64,000 bases of DNA from Acinetobacter vivianii (GTDB taxonomy: Bacteria > Pseudomonadota > Gammaproteobacteria > Pseudomonadales > Moraxellaceae), in contig NZ_BMDR01000008.1 in the NCBI RefSeq assembly GCF_014635885.1, positions 1 to 64,000 of the forward strand, in the 5' to 3' direction. The position numbers and the translations under genes are program-made. Within the stretch, counting starts at the first letter, position 1, and the number at the start of each line of letters is the position of its first letter. This document shows, one piece after another, positions 1-8,539 of this stretch. Under the pieces are notes generated by a model. That model was not told where the DNA came from, ran no database searches, and was given only the letters and a program-made list of their open reading frames with translations.

Positions 1-57
1 CTCTTAGCGCTGATGGTAGTGTGGCACTTGCCATGTGAGAGTAAGTCATCGCCAGCT
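1..57 (+). rRNA. rrf: 5S ribosomal RNA, 3' end (partial)
   Basis: The first bases match the 3' half of a gammaproteobacterial 5S rRNA. The closing GCCAGCT is the strand that pairs with the gene's 5' end outside the window. A strong terminator follows directly, so this is the end of an rrn operon. The 5' part lies outside the window. Confidence 0.88.
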
Positions 58-68
58 TTTAAATCTAA

Positions 69-102
69 ACACCCCTAACCTTACGGTTAGGGGTGTTTTT
101 TA
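69..102 (+). terminator. Terminator of the rRNA operon
   Basis: A 12-bp perfect stem (69-80 with 85-96), a four-base loop TTAC and a following T tract form a textbook intrinsic terminator just after the 5S rRNA. Confidence 0.93.
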
Positions 103-130
103 TTGGCTATAAAAAATAAGATTGGAAGCT

Positions 131-676
131 TTATTCTTGATTCAGTTCTTTCAAAATAGCTTCATTAAACTGCGGGATATCATCTGGACACCGTGAGGTG
201 ATAAGAGGCCAGTCATTGGTATTACAACGATGTACGGCTTCATCTACCCAGTGTGCACCTGCATTTTCTAGATCTAAACGGATACTTTTATAGGAAGTCA
301 GATTTTTATCCTTAATCCGTTTTGCATTTATCAGCGCCCAAGGCGCATGGCAGATTGCAGCAATAGGTTTCTTCTGATCAGTGAAATATTGAATGATGGC
401 ATGCGCATTTTCATTTAGGCGCAATGTATCGGCATTTACTGTACCACCAGGAATAATCAAAATATCGTAGTCTTCTACAGAAACCTGATCTAAAGAGGCT
501 TGTGGGGAGTAACTTGGCCCTAATGCCTTATCACTTTTCACCGTTTGCACAGCGTCAAATGTTTCTGCGGCATGGATGACTTCAATGCCTTTTCCTTTTA
601 AAAACTCAAGTGGTTGAATCAATTCATCATGTTCAACACCTATATTTGATGTGATGATCAATGCTTTTTTAACCAT
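131..676 (-). CDS. PfpI/DJ-1 family protein (type 1 glutamine amidotransferase-like)
   Basis: The 181-residue protein has the PfpI/YhbO/DJ-1 fold. The nucleophile elbow AAICHAPW places the conserved Cys at about residue 109 and its His partner at 110, and an acidic EHDEL segment lies near residue 15. Family members are described as proteases, glyoxalases or protein/nucleotide deglycases, and sequence alone cannot separate these. A good GAGG ribosome site precedes the ATG at 676. The gene stands alone, facing the rRNA terminator, with the small RNA described below upstream. A stress-protective cytoplasmic role is inferred from the family. Confidence 0.85.
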   Translation of the reverse strand: MVKKALIITSNIGVEHDELIQPLEFLKGKGIEVIHAAETFDAVQTVKSDKALGPSYSPQASLDQVSVEDYDILIIPGGTVNADTLRLNENAHAIIQYFTDQKKPIAAICHAPWALINAKRIKDKNLTSYKSIRLDLENAGAHWVDEAVHRCNTNDWPLITSRCPDDIPQFNEAILKELNQE

Positions 677-804
677 TGTTACGACCTCAAAATCATTTTT
701 ATTTTAGGGTAACAAGCTAAAAACATGAAAAATGTAGGGCTTTCTGGGGCAGATTGTATCTTGCGGGATACGAAGTCAAGTTCTGTTACATGCTTTAAAT
801 AGGC

Positions 805-837
805 AAAAAAGAAGCCCCATCATCCTGACGGGGCTTC
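805..837 (-). terminator. Intrinsic terminator of the small RNA
   Basis: The 8-bp GC-rich stem (811-818 with 830-837) extends by three inner pairs to a pentaloop AGGAT. The run of six A at 805-810 reads as U on the minus strand. The terminator loop itself carries a GGA motif. It would also end read-through from the FMN reductase gene. Confidence 0.88.
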
Positions 838-927
838 TTCGTATTCAGCTTATGTCGTTAATATCCTATTAACGACCACTTCCTGTGTGTCTTATTATTC
901 TCAATGAGACTTCCTGTCTCTCTATGC
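805..927 (-). ncRNA. Candidate Rsm/CsrB-family small RNA (CsrA/RsmA-sequestering)
   Basis: Read on the minus strand, this ~120-nt stretch folds into a chain of hairpins, each showing GGA in its apical loop. These are 906-920 (GAGAC stem, loop AGGAA), 874-891 (GAC-CAC stem with one bulge, loop AGGAA), 854-876 (9-10 bp stem, loop AGGAT) and the terminator at 811-837 (11-pair stem, loop AGGAT), followed by six U. GGA in hairpin loops is the CsrA/RsmA recognition signature (consensus core ACANGGA), and RsmY-type RNAs have this length and layout. The 5' end near 920-930 is inferred from an AT-rich -10-like TTTAATATA just upstream. Transcription would respond to GacS/GacA via the box at 983-1000. 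There is no coding potential. The second and third stems share three bases, so they compete at their bases. Confidence 0.78.
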
Positions 928-982
928 TTTGTATATTAAAGATAAAGCAGAGTAGAGAATAGAGGTGAATGTAGCTTGTCTA

Positions 983-1000
983 TGTACGCTTAGGCTTACA
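983..1000 (-). promoter_or_regulatory. GacA-type upstream activating box
   Basis: The minus strand reads TGTAAGCCTAAGCGTACA, an imperfect 18-bp palindrome. It matches the Pseudomonas GacA box TGTAAG-N6-CTTACA at 11 of 12 fixed positions. Its centre lies about 65 bp upstream of the inferred sRNA start, as expected for rsm-type promoters. It sits just after the stop codon of the upstream gene. Confidence 0.72.
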
Positions 1001-1001
1001 T

Positions 1002-1544
1002 CTACACAACATTATATTTCTGTAATTTGCTGATAAGTGCTGCCAAGCCTTTGACCTCAAACTCATTGGCTTCAAACGTTTCTTCTTTATTACGTTTAAA
1101 AATATCACGGATTTCAAGAACAGCATTGCTGTCAACCAAGCCGATATAGGTCGCGACCTGACGGAGTTGATCAATTGAGCGAGAGCCATTGGTGGCACCG
1201 TAGCCTACGTAAGCAGCAGGCTTGCCTTGCCATTCCTTAGCCACGTAATCCAATGCATTTTTGAGTGCTGGGCTGTAGCCATGATTATATTCAGGGCTAA
1301 TAAAGATAAATGCATCGGCTGCCGCAATTTTATCAGCCCATTGTTGTTGCTTAGGTTGGTCGTAAACGCCTGTCGCTGGCGGATGAGCGCCTGCAAATAT
1401 AGGTAACGCCCATTCTTTCAGATCGACGATTTCTGTTTGAATATCAGCTAATGAAAGTTCATTGATGGCTTGATTGACCCAATTGGCGATTTTAATTGCA
1501 GTTCGGCCTTCACGGATACTACCGACGATAATATAAATGAGCAT
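1002..1544 (-). CDS. NADPH-dependent FMN reductase family protein
   Basis: The 180-residue flavodoxin-like protein begins with a beta strand and the phosphate-binding loop GSIREGR. It carries the SPEYNHGYSPALKNALDY segment typical of the ArsH/ChrR/YieF-like NAD(P)H:FMN/quinone reductases (PF03358). It probably reduces quinones or flavins with NADPH in the cytoplasm. The exact substrate cannot be told. It is a single gene that reads toward the small RNA. It could in principle feed FMNH2 to the SsuD monooxygenase of this window, but it is unlinked to that operon and this is only a possibility. Confidence 0.82.
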   Translation of the reverse strand: MLIYIIVGSIREGRTAIKIANWVNQAINELSLADIQTEIVDLKEWALPIFAGAHPPATGVYDQPKQQQWADKIAAADAFIFISPEYNHGYSPALKNALDYVAKEWQGKPAAYVGYGATNGSRSIDQLRQVATYIGLVDSNAVLEIRDIFKRNKEETFEANEFEVKGLAALISKLQKYNVV

Positions 1545-1618
1545 ATTTGTATTCCTATGTATTATTGCTTTGAATCAAAATGAATGTCTTTTAATGATCT
1601 TATACTTTTATTCAGGGT

Positions 1619-1643
1619 TAAAAAAAGCTCTCATTTGAGAGCT
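1619..1643 (-). terminator. Terminator after the fkpB-lspA-ileS cluster
   Basis: An 8-bp stem AGCTCTCA/TGAGAGCT (1626-1633 with 1636-1643) is followed on the minus strand by six or more T. It lies a few bases beyond the fkpB stop codon. Confidence 0.85.
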
Positions 1644-1649
1644 TTTGTG

Positions 1650-2132
1650 TTACATCAATTTAATGCCTTGCTGTCCAGCAGGGGTGACCTTAAAGATTTC
1701 CACTTCAAAGGTAATATTTTTGCCCGCCAGTGGATGGTTAAAATCGATTTCAGTGGTGTCATCATTAACCGATTTTACAATTCCAAATAAGGTTGCTTTG
1801 GCTTTATCTTCAAATTCGATCATATGACCAACGATTGGACGTTGTTCAAACTTAACTGTATCGAAGATCTGGATATTTTCAGCATTCCAAGGCCCAAAAG
1901 CATCTTCAGGTGGTAAATGTACAGTACGACGATCGCCTGCACGTAAACCAAATAAAGCCTTTTCAAAGCCTGGTAACAGATTACCATCGCCAATGACCAG
2001 ACTTACGGGTTCTTCACGACTACGCGTATTATCAATTTCAACACCATTTTCGATTGAAACCGAAAAGTGTAAGTCGACTTTTGAGCCGTCCTGAATACGA
2101 ATTTCTTCGTTTGGGTGGATAATTTCGTTCAT
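1650..2132 (-). CDS. fkpB: FKBP-type peptidyl-prolyl cis-trans isomerase, SlpA/FkpB type
   Basis: This is a small cytoplasmic FKBP of about 160 residues. The FKBP core is interrupted by an IF (insert-in-flap) segment around LPPEDAFGPWN, and IDFNHPLAGK is typical of SlpA/FkpB. It catalyses prolyl isomerisation and probably chaperones folding proteins. Three in-frame ATGs occur (2147, 2141, 2132). The last is preferred because it begins one base after the lspA stop codon and has GCGGA about 8 bases upstream, while the first two lie inside lspA. The order ileS-lspA-fkpB is the conserved gammaproteobacterial cluster. Confidence 0.9.
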   Translation of the reverse strand: MNEIIHPNEEIRIQDGSKVDLHFSVSIENGVEIDNTRSREEPVSLVIGDGNLLPGFEKALFGLRAGDRRTVHLPPEDAFGPWNAENIQIFDTVKFEQRPIVGHMIEFEDKAKATLFGIVKSVNDDTTEIDFNHPLAGKNITFEVEIFKVTPAGQQGIKLM

Positions 2133-2133
2133 C

Positions 2134-2676
2134 TTATACATCCGCATTTTGGTTGCGTTTCTTCTCTAAGAAGAAAGTATCGATCAGCAGCAAGATCGTT
2201 CCCAATGTAATGGCACTATCTGCAAGGTTAAATGCTGGAAAATGGCTGTTCTGGTAATAGACATGGATAAAATCGACCACATAACCCAAGCTGACACGGT
2301 CAATCAGGTTGCCAATTGCTCCACCGAGAATCAACGCAATCGCCATAGGCAAAACGATCATTTTCTTTGGCATGCGCATGAGCCAGAACACAAAAATAAC
2401 CGACACAATGCCTGCTAGAGACGTAAAAAGATAACGTTGCCAGCCACCCGCATCAGATAAAAAGCTAAATGCTGCGCCATGATTGTGAAGTAATGTCCAG
2501 TTTAAAAAAGGCAGAACTGGAACAGGATCAGCATAATTTAAATGCGAACTTGCAATCCATTTGGTCCATTGATCCAGCACAATGGCAAGGACAGAAAGTC
2601 CAAGCCACATTAAGTTGTGCGGGTAAAACTGGAATAAGCCTTTTTTTGCGGGGCTTGTTTGCACAGAATTATGCAT
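2134..2676 (-). CDS. lspA: Lipoprotein signal peptidase (signal peptidase II)
   Basis: The 180-residue inner-membrane aspartyl protease has four predicted membrane helices. The conserved boxes GNLIDR and GYVVDFI (Asp135) and FNLADSAI (Asp153) are present. By alignment with E. coli LspA, Asp135 and Asp153 are the catalytic pair. It removes the signal peptide from diacylated prolipoproteins such as Wza and the Ssu binding proteins in this window. Its ATG overlaps the end of ileS by 8 bases, so the two are translationally coupled. Confidence 0.96.
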   Translation of the reverse strand: MHNSVQTSPAKKGLFQFYPHNLMWLGLSVLAIVLDQWTKWIASSHLNYADPVPVLPFLNWTLLHNHGAAFSFLSDAGGWQRYLFTSLAGIVSVIFVFWLMRMPKKMIVLPMAIALILGGAIGNLIDRVSLGYVVDFIHVYYQNSHFPAFNLADSAITLGTILLLIDTFFLEKKRNQNADV

Positions 2677-5506
2677 ATTTTCTCACTTCGCCACTGCCAG
2701 TGACATTGATAATACAACGAGCGCATAAACCAGCATGACCAACGTGTGTATTTACATCTGGCAGCACATGCCAGCAGCGTACACATTTTTCACCATCCGC
2801 AGCTGAAACCTGAACACGTAACCCTGCAAGGTCCGTGCTTTCACCTTGTTCAGCATAAGGATGCACAATGACTTGAGAGGTGATCAAGACAAAGCGTAAT
2901 TCATCAGCCAATTGGTTCAACAATTTCTGTAATGCTTCATCTGCCCAAAGTTCAACTTTTGCAGATAAGTTACTGCCAATCAGTTTAGCGTTACGTGCTG
3001 CTTCAATCTGTTTATTTACTGCTGATTTTACGCTAATCAATGTTTGCCAATCTGCTTCAGACAGTAAGTTTGCTGTTGATGCCGTTGGAATGTCATACCA
3101 TTCAGCGGTAAACACATATTTTTCAGTTTGTTCTGGAATTAATGGCCATGCTTCTTGCGCTGTAAAGCTGAGAATTGGCGCCATCCAGCGGACAAAGGCT
3201 TGAACGATATGATACAGCGCTGTTTGTGCAGAATGACGTGCTTGAGAATCTGCCTTGGTGGTGTATTGACGATCTTTGATGATGTCGAGATAGAAACCAC
3301 CCAAATCATTGATACAGAAGTTGGTGAGGGCATTGGTCACAATATGGAAGTTCATCTCTTCATAGGCTTGCTGAATGGTTTTTTGAACTTCAGCAGCACG
3401 TTGAAGGATGTATTGATCCAATGCAATCAATTGGTCCACTGGCAGCGCATCTGTTGATGGTTTGAAGCCATTCAGGTTTGCCAGCAAGAAACGTAAGGTA
3501 TTACGGATACGACGGTAACCATCTGAAGCACGGCTAAAGATTTCTTTACCAGCCGTCATTTCATAACGGTAGTCCGCAGAAGCGATCCAGAAGCGTAAAC
3601 CATCTGCACCCATATCTTTAATAATGTCTTGTGGGGTAATGATATTACCTAATGATTTAGACATTTTACGGCCTTTCTCATCGACCACGAAACCGTGTGT
3701 GAGCAAGCCTTTATATGGCGCACGTTCATTGATTGCAATTGATGTCAGCAATGAAGACTGGAACCAGCCACGGTGTTGATCTGAACCTTCAAGGTACAAG
3801 TCAGCAGAATCTTGCAGGTCTTCACGTTCACGTAGCACAGCATAGTGTGTTGTGCCAGAGTCAAACCAGACATCAAGCGTGTCGCGGATTGCATTGTAGT
3901 TCTCGGCATCTGTACCAATGAAGTCACTTGCTTCACGGTTATACCAGCCATCGATCCCTTCTTGCTCGATCAACTTAGCCACTTCTTCAATCAGTTCAGG
4001 CGTGCGAGGATGCAATTCATTGGTATCTTTATGAACGAAGAACGGGATTGGCACACCCCATGTACGTTGACGTGAGATACACCAGTCAGGACGACCTTCA
4101 ATCATGGACTGAATACGGCTTTGACCCCAATCAGGCACAAATTCGATGTCATTTTCAATCGCGTTTAATGCATTTTGGCGTAGACCATTGGCATCCATGC
4201 TGATAAACCATTGTGGTGTCGCACGGAAGATAATTGGTGTTTTGTGACGCCAGCAATGCGGATAGCTATGCTTGATTGGCTGATGCGCCCATAAACGGCC
4301 CACTGCACCCAATGCTTCGATGATTTGTGGGTTGGCTTTATAGATGTGCTCACCTGCAAAAATTGGCGATGTTGGTAAATAAACACCATTGCCGCCTACA
4401 GGATTTTCAACTTTCAATTGATAGAGCAAGCCAACTTTATAGTCGTCTACACCGTGGCCTGGTGCGGTATGTACTGCACCTGTACCACTGGTTGCAATCA
4501 CGTGTTCGCCTAAAATCACAGGCACTTGACGATCAGTTAAAAGCGGATGTTGCAAAAGAAGATTTTCGATTGCAGCACCTTTGAAATCAGCAAGTACAAC
4601 TGGGTTTTCAAGCTTATAACGCTCGATTGCTGATTCCACCAGATCTTTGGCAAGAATAAAGTTTTGCGTACCACAGTCGGTCGTAACCTGTACCAGTTGA
4701 TAGTCGATTTCAGCATGCAATGCTACGGCTTGGTTTGCAGGCAAAGTCCACGGTGTCGTGGTCCAGATCACGATATCAGTCGCATCTTTAACCTCGACAT
4801 TCAAACGTGTGCTGAGATCTTTCAGATCAACCACGGTGAAGCCGACATCAATGGCATCTGATTTTTTATCTTCGTATTCAACTTCAGCTTCAGCCAGTGA
4901 AGAACCACAGTCCATACACCAGTTTACGGGTTTTAAACCTGGCTCAATATGACCTGCTTTGGCAATAGCACCGAGTGCACGTACGATATCTGCTTCTTGT
5001 TTGAAGTTCATGGTGAGGTATGGATTGTCCCAGTCACCAAACACGCCCATACGTACAAAGTCTTTTTTCTGTAATTCGACTTGAGTGTATGCATATTCAC
5101 GACATGCTTTACGGAAAGTAGATGCATCAACTTTGACGCCAACTTTACCAACTTTTTCTTCTACTTTAAGTTCGATTGGCAGACCGTGACAGTCCCAACC
5201 TGGCACATATGGTGCGTCAAAGCCATCTAAAACGCGGCTTTTGATAATGATGTCTTTTAAGACTTTATTAACAGCATGACCTAAATGGATTTGACCATTG
5301 GCATACGGAGGGCCGTCATGAAGTACATATTTTTTCTTGCCAATACGCGATGCACGAATCTGCTGATAAATGTTGTCGGCATACCACTCTTCTAACCATT
5401 TGGCTTCACGCACAGCCAAGTTTGCCTTCATGGCAAATTCAGTCGCTGGCAAATTGAGTGTGGCTTTATAATCCACTGCATTTTCAGGAGTTTGCTTATC
5501 GCTCAT
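2669..5506 (-). CDS. ileS: Isoleucyl-tRNA synthetase
   Basis: The 945-residue class I aminoacyl-tRNA synthetase charges tRNA-Ile. The HIGH motif is seen as HLGH at residues 74-77 in PPYANGQIHLGH, and the KMSKS loop as GRKMSKSLGN around residue 610. A C-terminal zinc site CVRCW...CARC lies near residue 910. The length agrees with bacterial IleS of the non-mupirocin-resistant type. The editing domain (about residues 190-410) is intact. It heads the ileS-lspA-fkpB cluster. A 62-bp gap separates it from ribF, which probably lies in the same transcript. Confidence 0.98.
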   Translation of the reverse strand: MSDKQTPENAVDYKATLNLPATEFAMKANLAVREAKWLEEWYADNIYQQIRASRIGKKKYVLHDGPPYANGQIHLGHAVNKVLKDIIIKSRVLDGFDAPYVPGWDCHGLPIELKVEEKVGKVGVKVDASTFRKACREYAYTQVELQKKDFVRMGVFGDWDNPYLTMNFKQEADIVRALGAIAKAGHIEPGLKPVNWCMDCGSSLAEAEVEYEDKKSDAIDVGFTVVDLKDLSTRLNVEVKDATDIVIWTTTPWTLPANQAVALHAEIDYQLVQVTTDCGTQNFILAKDLVESAIERYKLENPVVLADFKGAAIENLLLQHPLLTDRQVPVILGEHVIATSGTGAVHTAPGHGVDDYKVGLLYQLKVENPVGGNGVYLPTSPIFAGEHIYKANPQIIEALGAVGRLWAHQPIKHSYPHCWRHKTPIIFRATPQWFISMDANGLRQNALNAIENDIEFVPDWGQSRIQSMIEGRPDWCISRQRTWGVPIPFFVHKDTNELHPRTPELIEEVAKLIEQEGIDGWYNREASDFIGTDAENYNAIRDTLDVWFDSGTTHYAVLREREDLQDSADLYLEGSDQHRGWFQSSLLTSIAINERAPYKGLLTHGFVVDEKGRKMSKSLGNIITPQDIIKDMGADGLRFWIASADYRYEMTAGKEIFSRASDGYRRIRNTLRFLLANLNGFKPSTDALPVDQLIALDQYILQRAAEVQKTIQQAYEEMNFHIVTNALTNFCINDLGGFYLDIIKDRQYTTKADSQARHSAQTALYHIVQAFVRWMAPILSFTAQEAWPLIPEQTEKYVFTAEWYDIPTASTANLLSEADWQTLISVKSAVNKQIEAARNAKLIGSNLSAKVELWADEALQKLLNQLADELRFVLITSQVIVHPYAEQGESTDLAGLRVQVSAADGEKCVRCWHVLPDVNTHVGHAGLCARCIINVTGSGEVRKYA

Positions 5507-5568
5507 GCAAGTTTTCTTCCAGTTTGATCAGTTTGTAAACTGACATGTATTACAAATGAAAATTAAAT

Positions 5569-6570
5569 TTAAAAAGGAAATTCTGGTGTGCTGCTACGAT
5601 AATCTCGTAACTTTTGCACATCACCATTAATTCCAGCTTTGAGGGCTTCAAGCGAAGGGTAATTCAGCTCACCATGCAAATAGTGAAGGAAAGTTACCCG
5701 CATCAATAAGCCATACAGATTAGCAGAAACATCGGGGAAATGTACCTCTAATCGCCATTCAGGTTGGACTTGTTTGATGGCTGGGCGTGTCCCCACATGA
5801 CCTGCGCCAAATAAACTGTCGGCTTGATAGCCAGAGATGCCATTAAGAGCAGGATCTGTATGTTTTATTTTTGCCGTAAGAGAGGCGTCTTCACACACTA
5901 CATCGACTGCATAAATCCCGTTTAAGCACGGTTTATGACGGTTTAAACGAACATTAATCGTTGGAAAATCAAGGGTGCGACCAATTTGATCACCATACTG
6001 GACACGGCCAGTGATGCTATACGGACGACCTAGTAATTTTGCAGCTAAAGCCAGATCACCTGCTTGTAGGACCTGACGAATACGGGTTGAACTCACCCGT
6101 TCACCATTCAAGGCAATGGTATTTAAATTGGTAACATCAAAGCCATAGTTGCGTAGAAATTCGCTGTTGCCTTGACGGTCTTTACCAAAATGGAAGTCAT
6201 CGCCAAGAACGAGACTTTGTGCATTGAGTTTTAATTTGAGTAAATCTGCAAATTCAGTGGCATTTAAGCTTCTGAAATATTGATCGAACTTCGCGACCGC
6301 AATGTAATCAACACCAAGCTCAGTTAAATATTCTACTTTTTCACGTAATGAGCTAATGCGTGGCGGAGCATCATAACCTTTAAAAAATTCAAGCGGTTGC
6401 GGCTCAAAAATCATCACCAATGTTTTTAAGCCTTGAGCAGAAGCCAACGTTTTGAGTTGAGCAATCATCGCTTGATGGCCGAGATGGACACCATCAAAAT
6501 TGCCGATCGTTACCGCAGTCGGAGGTAACTGAAAATCTGGCGATAAAGCGTTGAGACGAAGCAACTTCAT
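5569..6570 (-). CDS. ribF: Bifunctional riboflavin kinase / FAD synthetase
   Basis: The protein has an N-terminal FAD synthetase (nucleotidyl-transferase) domain with GNFDGVHLGHQ and a later SSTRIR motif. A C-terminal riboflavin kinase domain follows (GRPYSITGRVQYGDQIGRTLDFPTIN region). It converts riboflavin to FMN and then FAD. The ATG at 6570 (MKLLRLNAL, 333 residues) matches the usual family start. A nine-codon upstream extension to 6597 is open but unlikely. The ribF-ileS-lspA order is conserved in gammaproteobacteria. Confidence 0.95.
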   Translation of the reverse strand: MKLLRLNALSPDFQLPPTAVTIGNFDGVHLGHQAMIAQLKTLASAQGLKTLVMIFEPQPLEFFKGYDAPPRISSLREKVEYLTELGVDYIAVAKFDQYFRSLNATEFADLLKLKLNAQSLVLGDDFHFGKDRQGNSEFLRNYGFDVTNLNTIALNGERVSSTRIRQVLQAGDLALAAKLLGRPYSITGRVQYGDQIGRTLDFPTINVRLNRHKPCLNGIYAVDVVCEDASLTAKIKHTDPALNGISGYQADSLFGAGHVGTRPAIKQVQPEWRLEVHFPDVSANLYGLLMRVTFLHYLHGELNYPSLEALKAGINGDVQKLRDYRSSTPEFPF

Positions 6571-6777
6571 GGGCGTTAAATACAGTGATTTTTGCAAAGG
6601 CTATATATTGCCATATTCTCAGCGTTTCGTCTTGTTGTTGTGTTTTTACACAGAAAAATTTCAGGATTTAGAAGTTTTATATCAATAAAACTGATTCATT
6701 AAATAAAAATAAATCAATTTTTCTTATTTAAAAGCTCAATTAAAATTGCTTTATAGTCGCTTTACATAGAGATCGAG

Positions 6778-7911
6778 ATGAAAAAGCCGTTTTATCAGCT
6801 GGAACAGACGAAAGATGTGATTCGTCATTTTACCCCGAACTGGTTTACTGCCACCATGGGCACGGGTGTTGTGGCCATGATTTTAACACAGCTTCCTTTT
6901 GCTTCGTCTCTTTTGTTCACAATTGCGACTAAATTGTGGCAATTCAACATTCTGTTATTTACGACCTTTACTGTGCTGTATGCCTTGCGCTGGATCTTGT
7001 TTCCACATGAAGCGAAACAGATTTTTAGCCATCCCAATATGAGTCTGTTTTTGGGTGCGATACCAATGGGTCTAGCAACAATTGCCAATGGTTTTCTCAG
7101 TTTCGGGACACATTTATATGGTGATATTGCTATACAGATTGCGACTTACCTTTGGTACATCGATGTAATTCTTGCCGTTGTAATCGCTTGGGTCGTGCCA
7201 TTTTGCATGTTTAGCTGTCAGGACCATCAATTGCAACGCATGACCGCCGTATGGCTGTTGCCGATTGTGGCATGTGAAGTTGCTGCCAGCTCAGCAGGTC
7301 TGTTGTTGCAACATTTAGCAGCCGATCAACATGCCTTGACGATTTTGATCACAGGCTATGTGTTGTGGGGCATTTCTGTGTTACCTGCTTTTGCGATCCT
7401 AACCATTCTGATGTTACGTCTGGCTTTGCATCAATTGCCCGAGAAAGAAGTCGCGATTTCTAGCTGGCTATGCTTGGGCCCGATTGGGACAGGGGCGTTA
7501 GCGTTATTATTACTCGGCGAGCAGGCACCACGGATCATGCAAGCGATGGGATTCGAAAGCTTGGCTACCTTGTTGCCTGCTTTGGGAATCGTGGCGAGCT
7601 TGGTGTTATTAGGCTTTGGTGTATGGTGGTTCGGTATTGCGATTTTGACCACACTGCGCCATGCCCGCACTGGCATTCCATTTAACCTAGGTTGGTGGGG
7701 ACTCACTTTCCCATTCGGTGTATTTATTCTGGCAATTTTTAATCTGGCGCATCAACTACACATCGACTTCTTACAGTATGTGGCTGTGGTTTTAAGTCTG
7801 TTGTTGGTTGGGTTATGGGCATTGGTCGTGAAGAAAACAGTGGCAGGAGCGTATAGCGGTCAGTTATTTTTCTCTCCTTGTTTAGTCGCCTTACAGCAGA
7901 AGATGCAATAA
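6778..7911 (+). CDS. TDT-family transporter (TehA / SLAC1-like)
   Basis: The 377-residue, very hydrophobic protein has about ten membrane helices. It begins with FTPNWFTATMGTGVVAMIL, the hallmark first helix of the tellurite-resistance/dicarboxylate transporter family that includes TehA, yeast sulfite exporter Ssu1 and plant SLAC1 anion channels. The substrate could be an anion such as sulfite, a C4-dicarboxylate or tellurite and cannot be read from sequence. It is monocistronic and divergent from ribF. An AT-rich promoter region lies at 6700-6770. Confidence 0.85.
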   Translation: MKKPFYQLEQTKDVIRHFTPNWFTATMGTGVVAMILTQLPFASSLLFTIATKLWQFNILLFTTFTVLYALRWILFPHEAKQIFSHPNMSLFLGAIPMGLATIANGFLSFGTHLYGDIAIQIATYLWYIDVILAVVIAWVVPFCMFSCQDHQLQRMTAVWLLPIVACEVAASSAGLLLQHLAADQHALTILITGYVLWGISVLPAFAILTILMLRLALHQLPEKEVAISSWLCLGPIGTGALALLLLGEQAPRIMQAMGFESLATLLPALGIVASLVLLGFGVWWFGIAILTTLRHARTGIPFNLGWWGLTFPFGVFILAIFNLAHQLHIDFLQYVAVVLSLLLVGLWALVVKKTVAGAYSGQLFFSPCLVALQQKMQ

Positions 7912-7913
7912 TA

Positions 7914-7939
7914 TCAAGATGTGCCTGAGCACACCTTGA
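7914..7939 (+). terminator. Possible terminator after the TDT transporter
   Basis: A hairpin (TCAAG..CTTGA outer stem, GTGC..GCAC inner stem, two mismatched pairs between) follows the stop codon. The T tract behind it is poor, so this is a weak call. Confidence 0.4.
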
Positions 7940-7972
7940 TGTGTCTCTCATTTTATTTGAACGAGTCTTTTT

Positions 7973-8539
7973 ATGAATGCTAATGTTGCTCTGATTATGG
8001 CCTTGCCAAATGAATCTAAAGGTTTGTTTGAGCAAGCAGGAATAGACGTTCATTACAGTGGAATCGGAAAAATTAATGCAGCATTCAAAGCCTTTGAGGT
8101 CATTCAAAAAACGGGCTGTAAAACGCTAATCAATTTAGGCAGTGCAGGCAGTTCTCACTTTGATGCGCACAGTTTGGTTGAGGTGATTACTTTCGTGCAG
8201 CGCGATATGGATGTGTCTCCACTGGGTTTTGCCGTAGGCGTGACACCGATGGATGATGAGATTCCTGCGGAGATCCATACCCAACCGCATTTTGAGCTTT
8301 TACCTAAAGGGATCTGTGGAACGGGTGATTCTTTTGAAACAGGTGTTCCAAAGGTCAACTGTAACTTAGTCGATATGGAAGCTTACGCCTTAGCCAAAGT
8401 ATGCCAAAAGCTCGGGGTACGTTTGATTTCAGTCAAATATATTACAGATGGTGCCAATGATACTGCGCATCTGGACTGGGAAGAGAATCTGTTGCTTGGC
8501 GCACAAAAATTATTGGCGTTGTATCAAGCGCATTTTTAA
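7973..8539 (+). CDS. Nucleoside phosphorylase / MTA-SAH nucleosidase-like protein
   Basis: The 188-residue protein belongs to the PNP_UDP_1 superfamily. The strand ALIMALPNE, GIGKINAA, NLGSAGS and the substrate-binding VDMEAYALAKVC motif are all seen, followed by ISVKYITDGAND with the catalytic-type Asp. It is shorter than E. coli Mtn (~230), with a compressed middle around CGTGDSFETG. It probably cleaves a purine nucleoside or thio-nucleoside (MTA/SAH). The exact substrate is open. No clear terminator follows before the XerCD-bounded insert. The hairpin at 11133-11170 may have been its original terminator. Confidence 0.8.
   Translation: MNANVALIMALPNESKGLFEQAGIDVHYSGIGKINAAFKAFEVIQKTGCKTLINLGSAGSSHFDAHSLVEVITFVQRDMDVSPLGFAVGVTPMDDEIPAEIHTQPHFELLPKGICGTGDSFETGVPKVNCNLVDMEAYALAKVCQKLGVRLISVKYITDGANDTAHLDWEENLLLGAQKLLALYQAHF

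Noticed and set aside
980..1198. Open frame antisense or alternate to the FMN reductase
   Set aside because: It overlaps a clear enzyme gene in another frame, has no family features, and would cover the GacA-like box.
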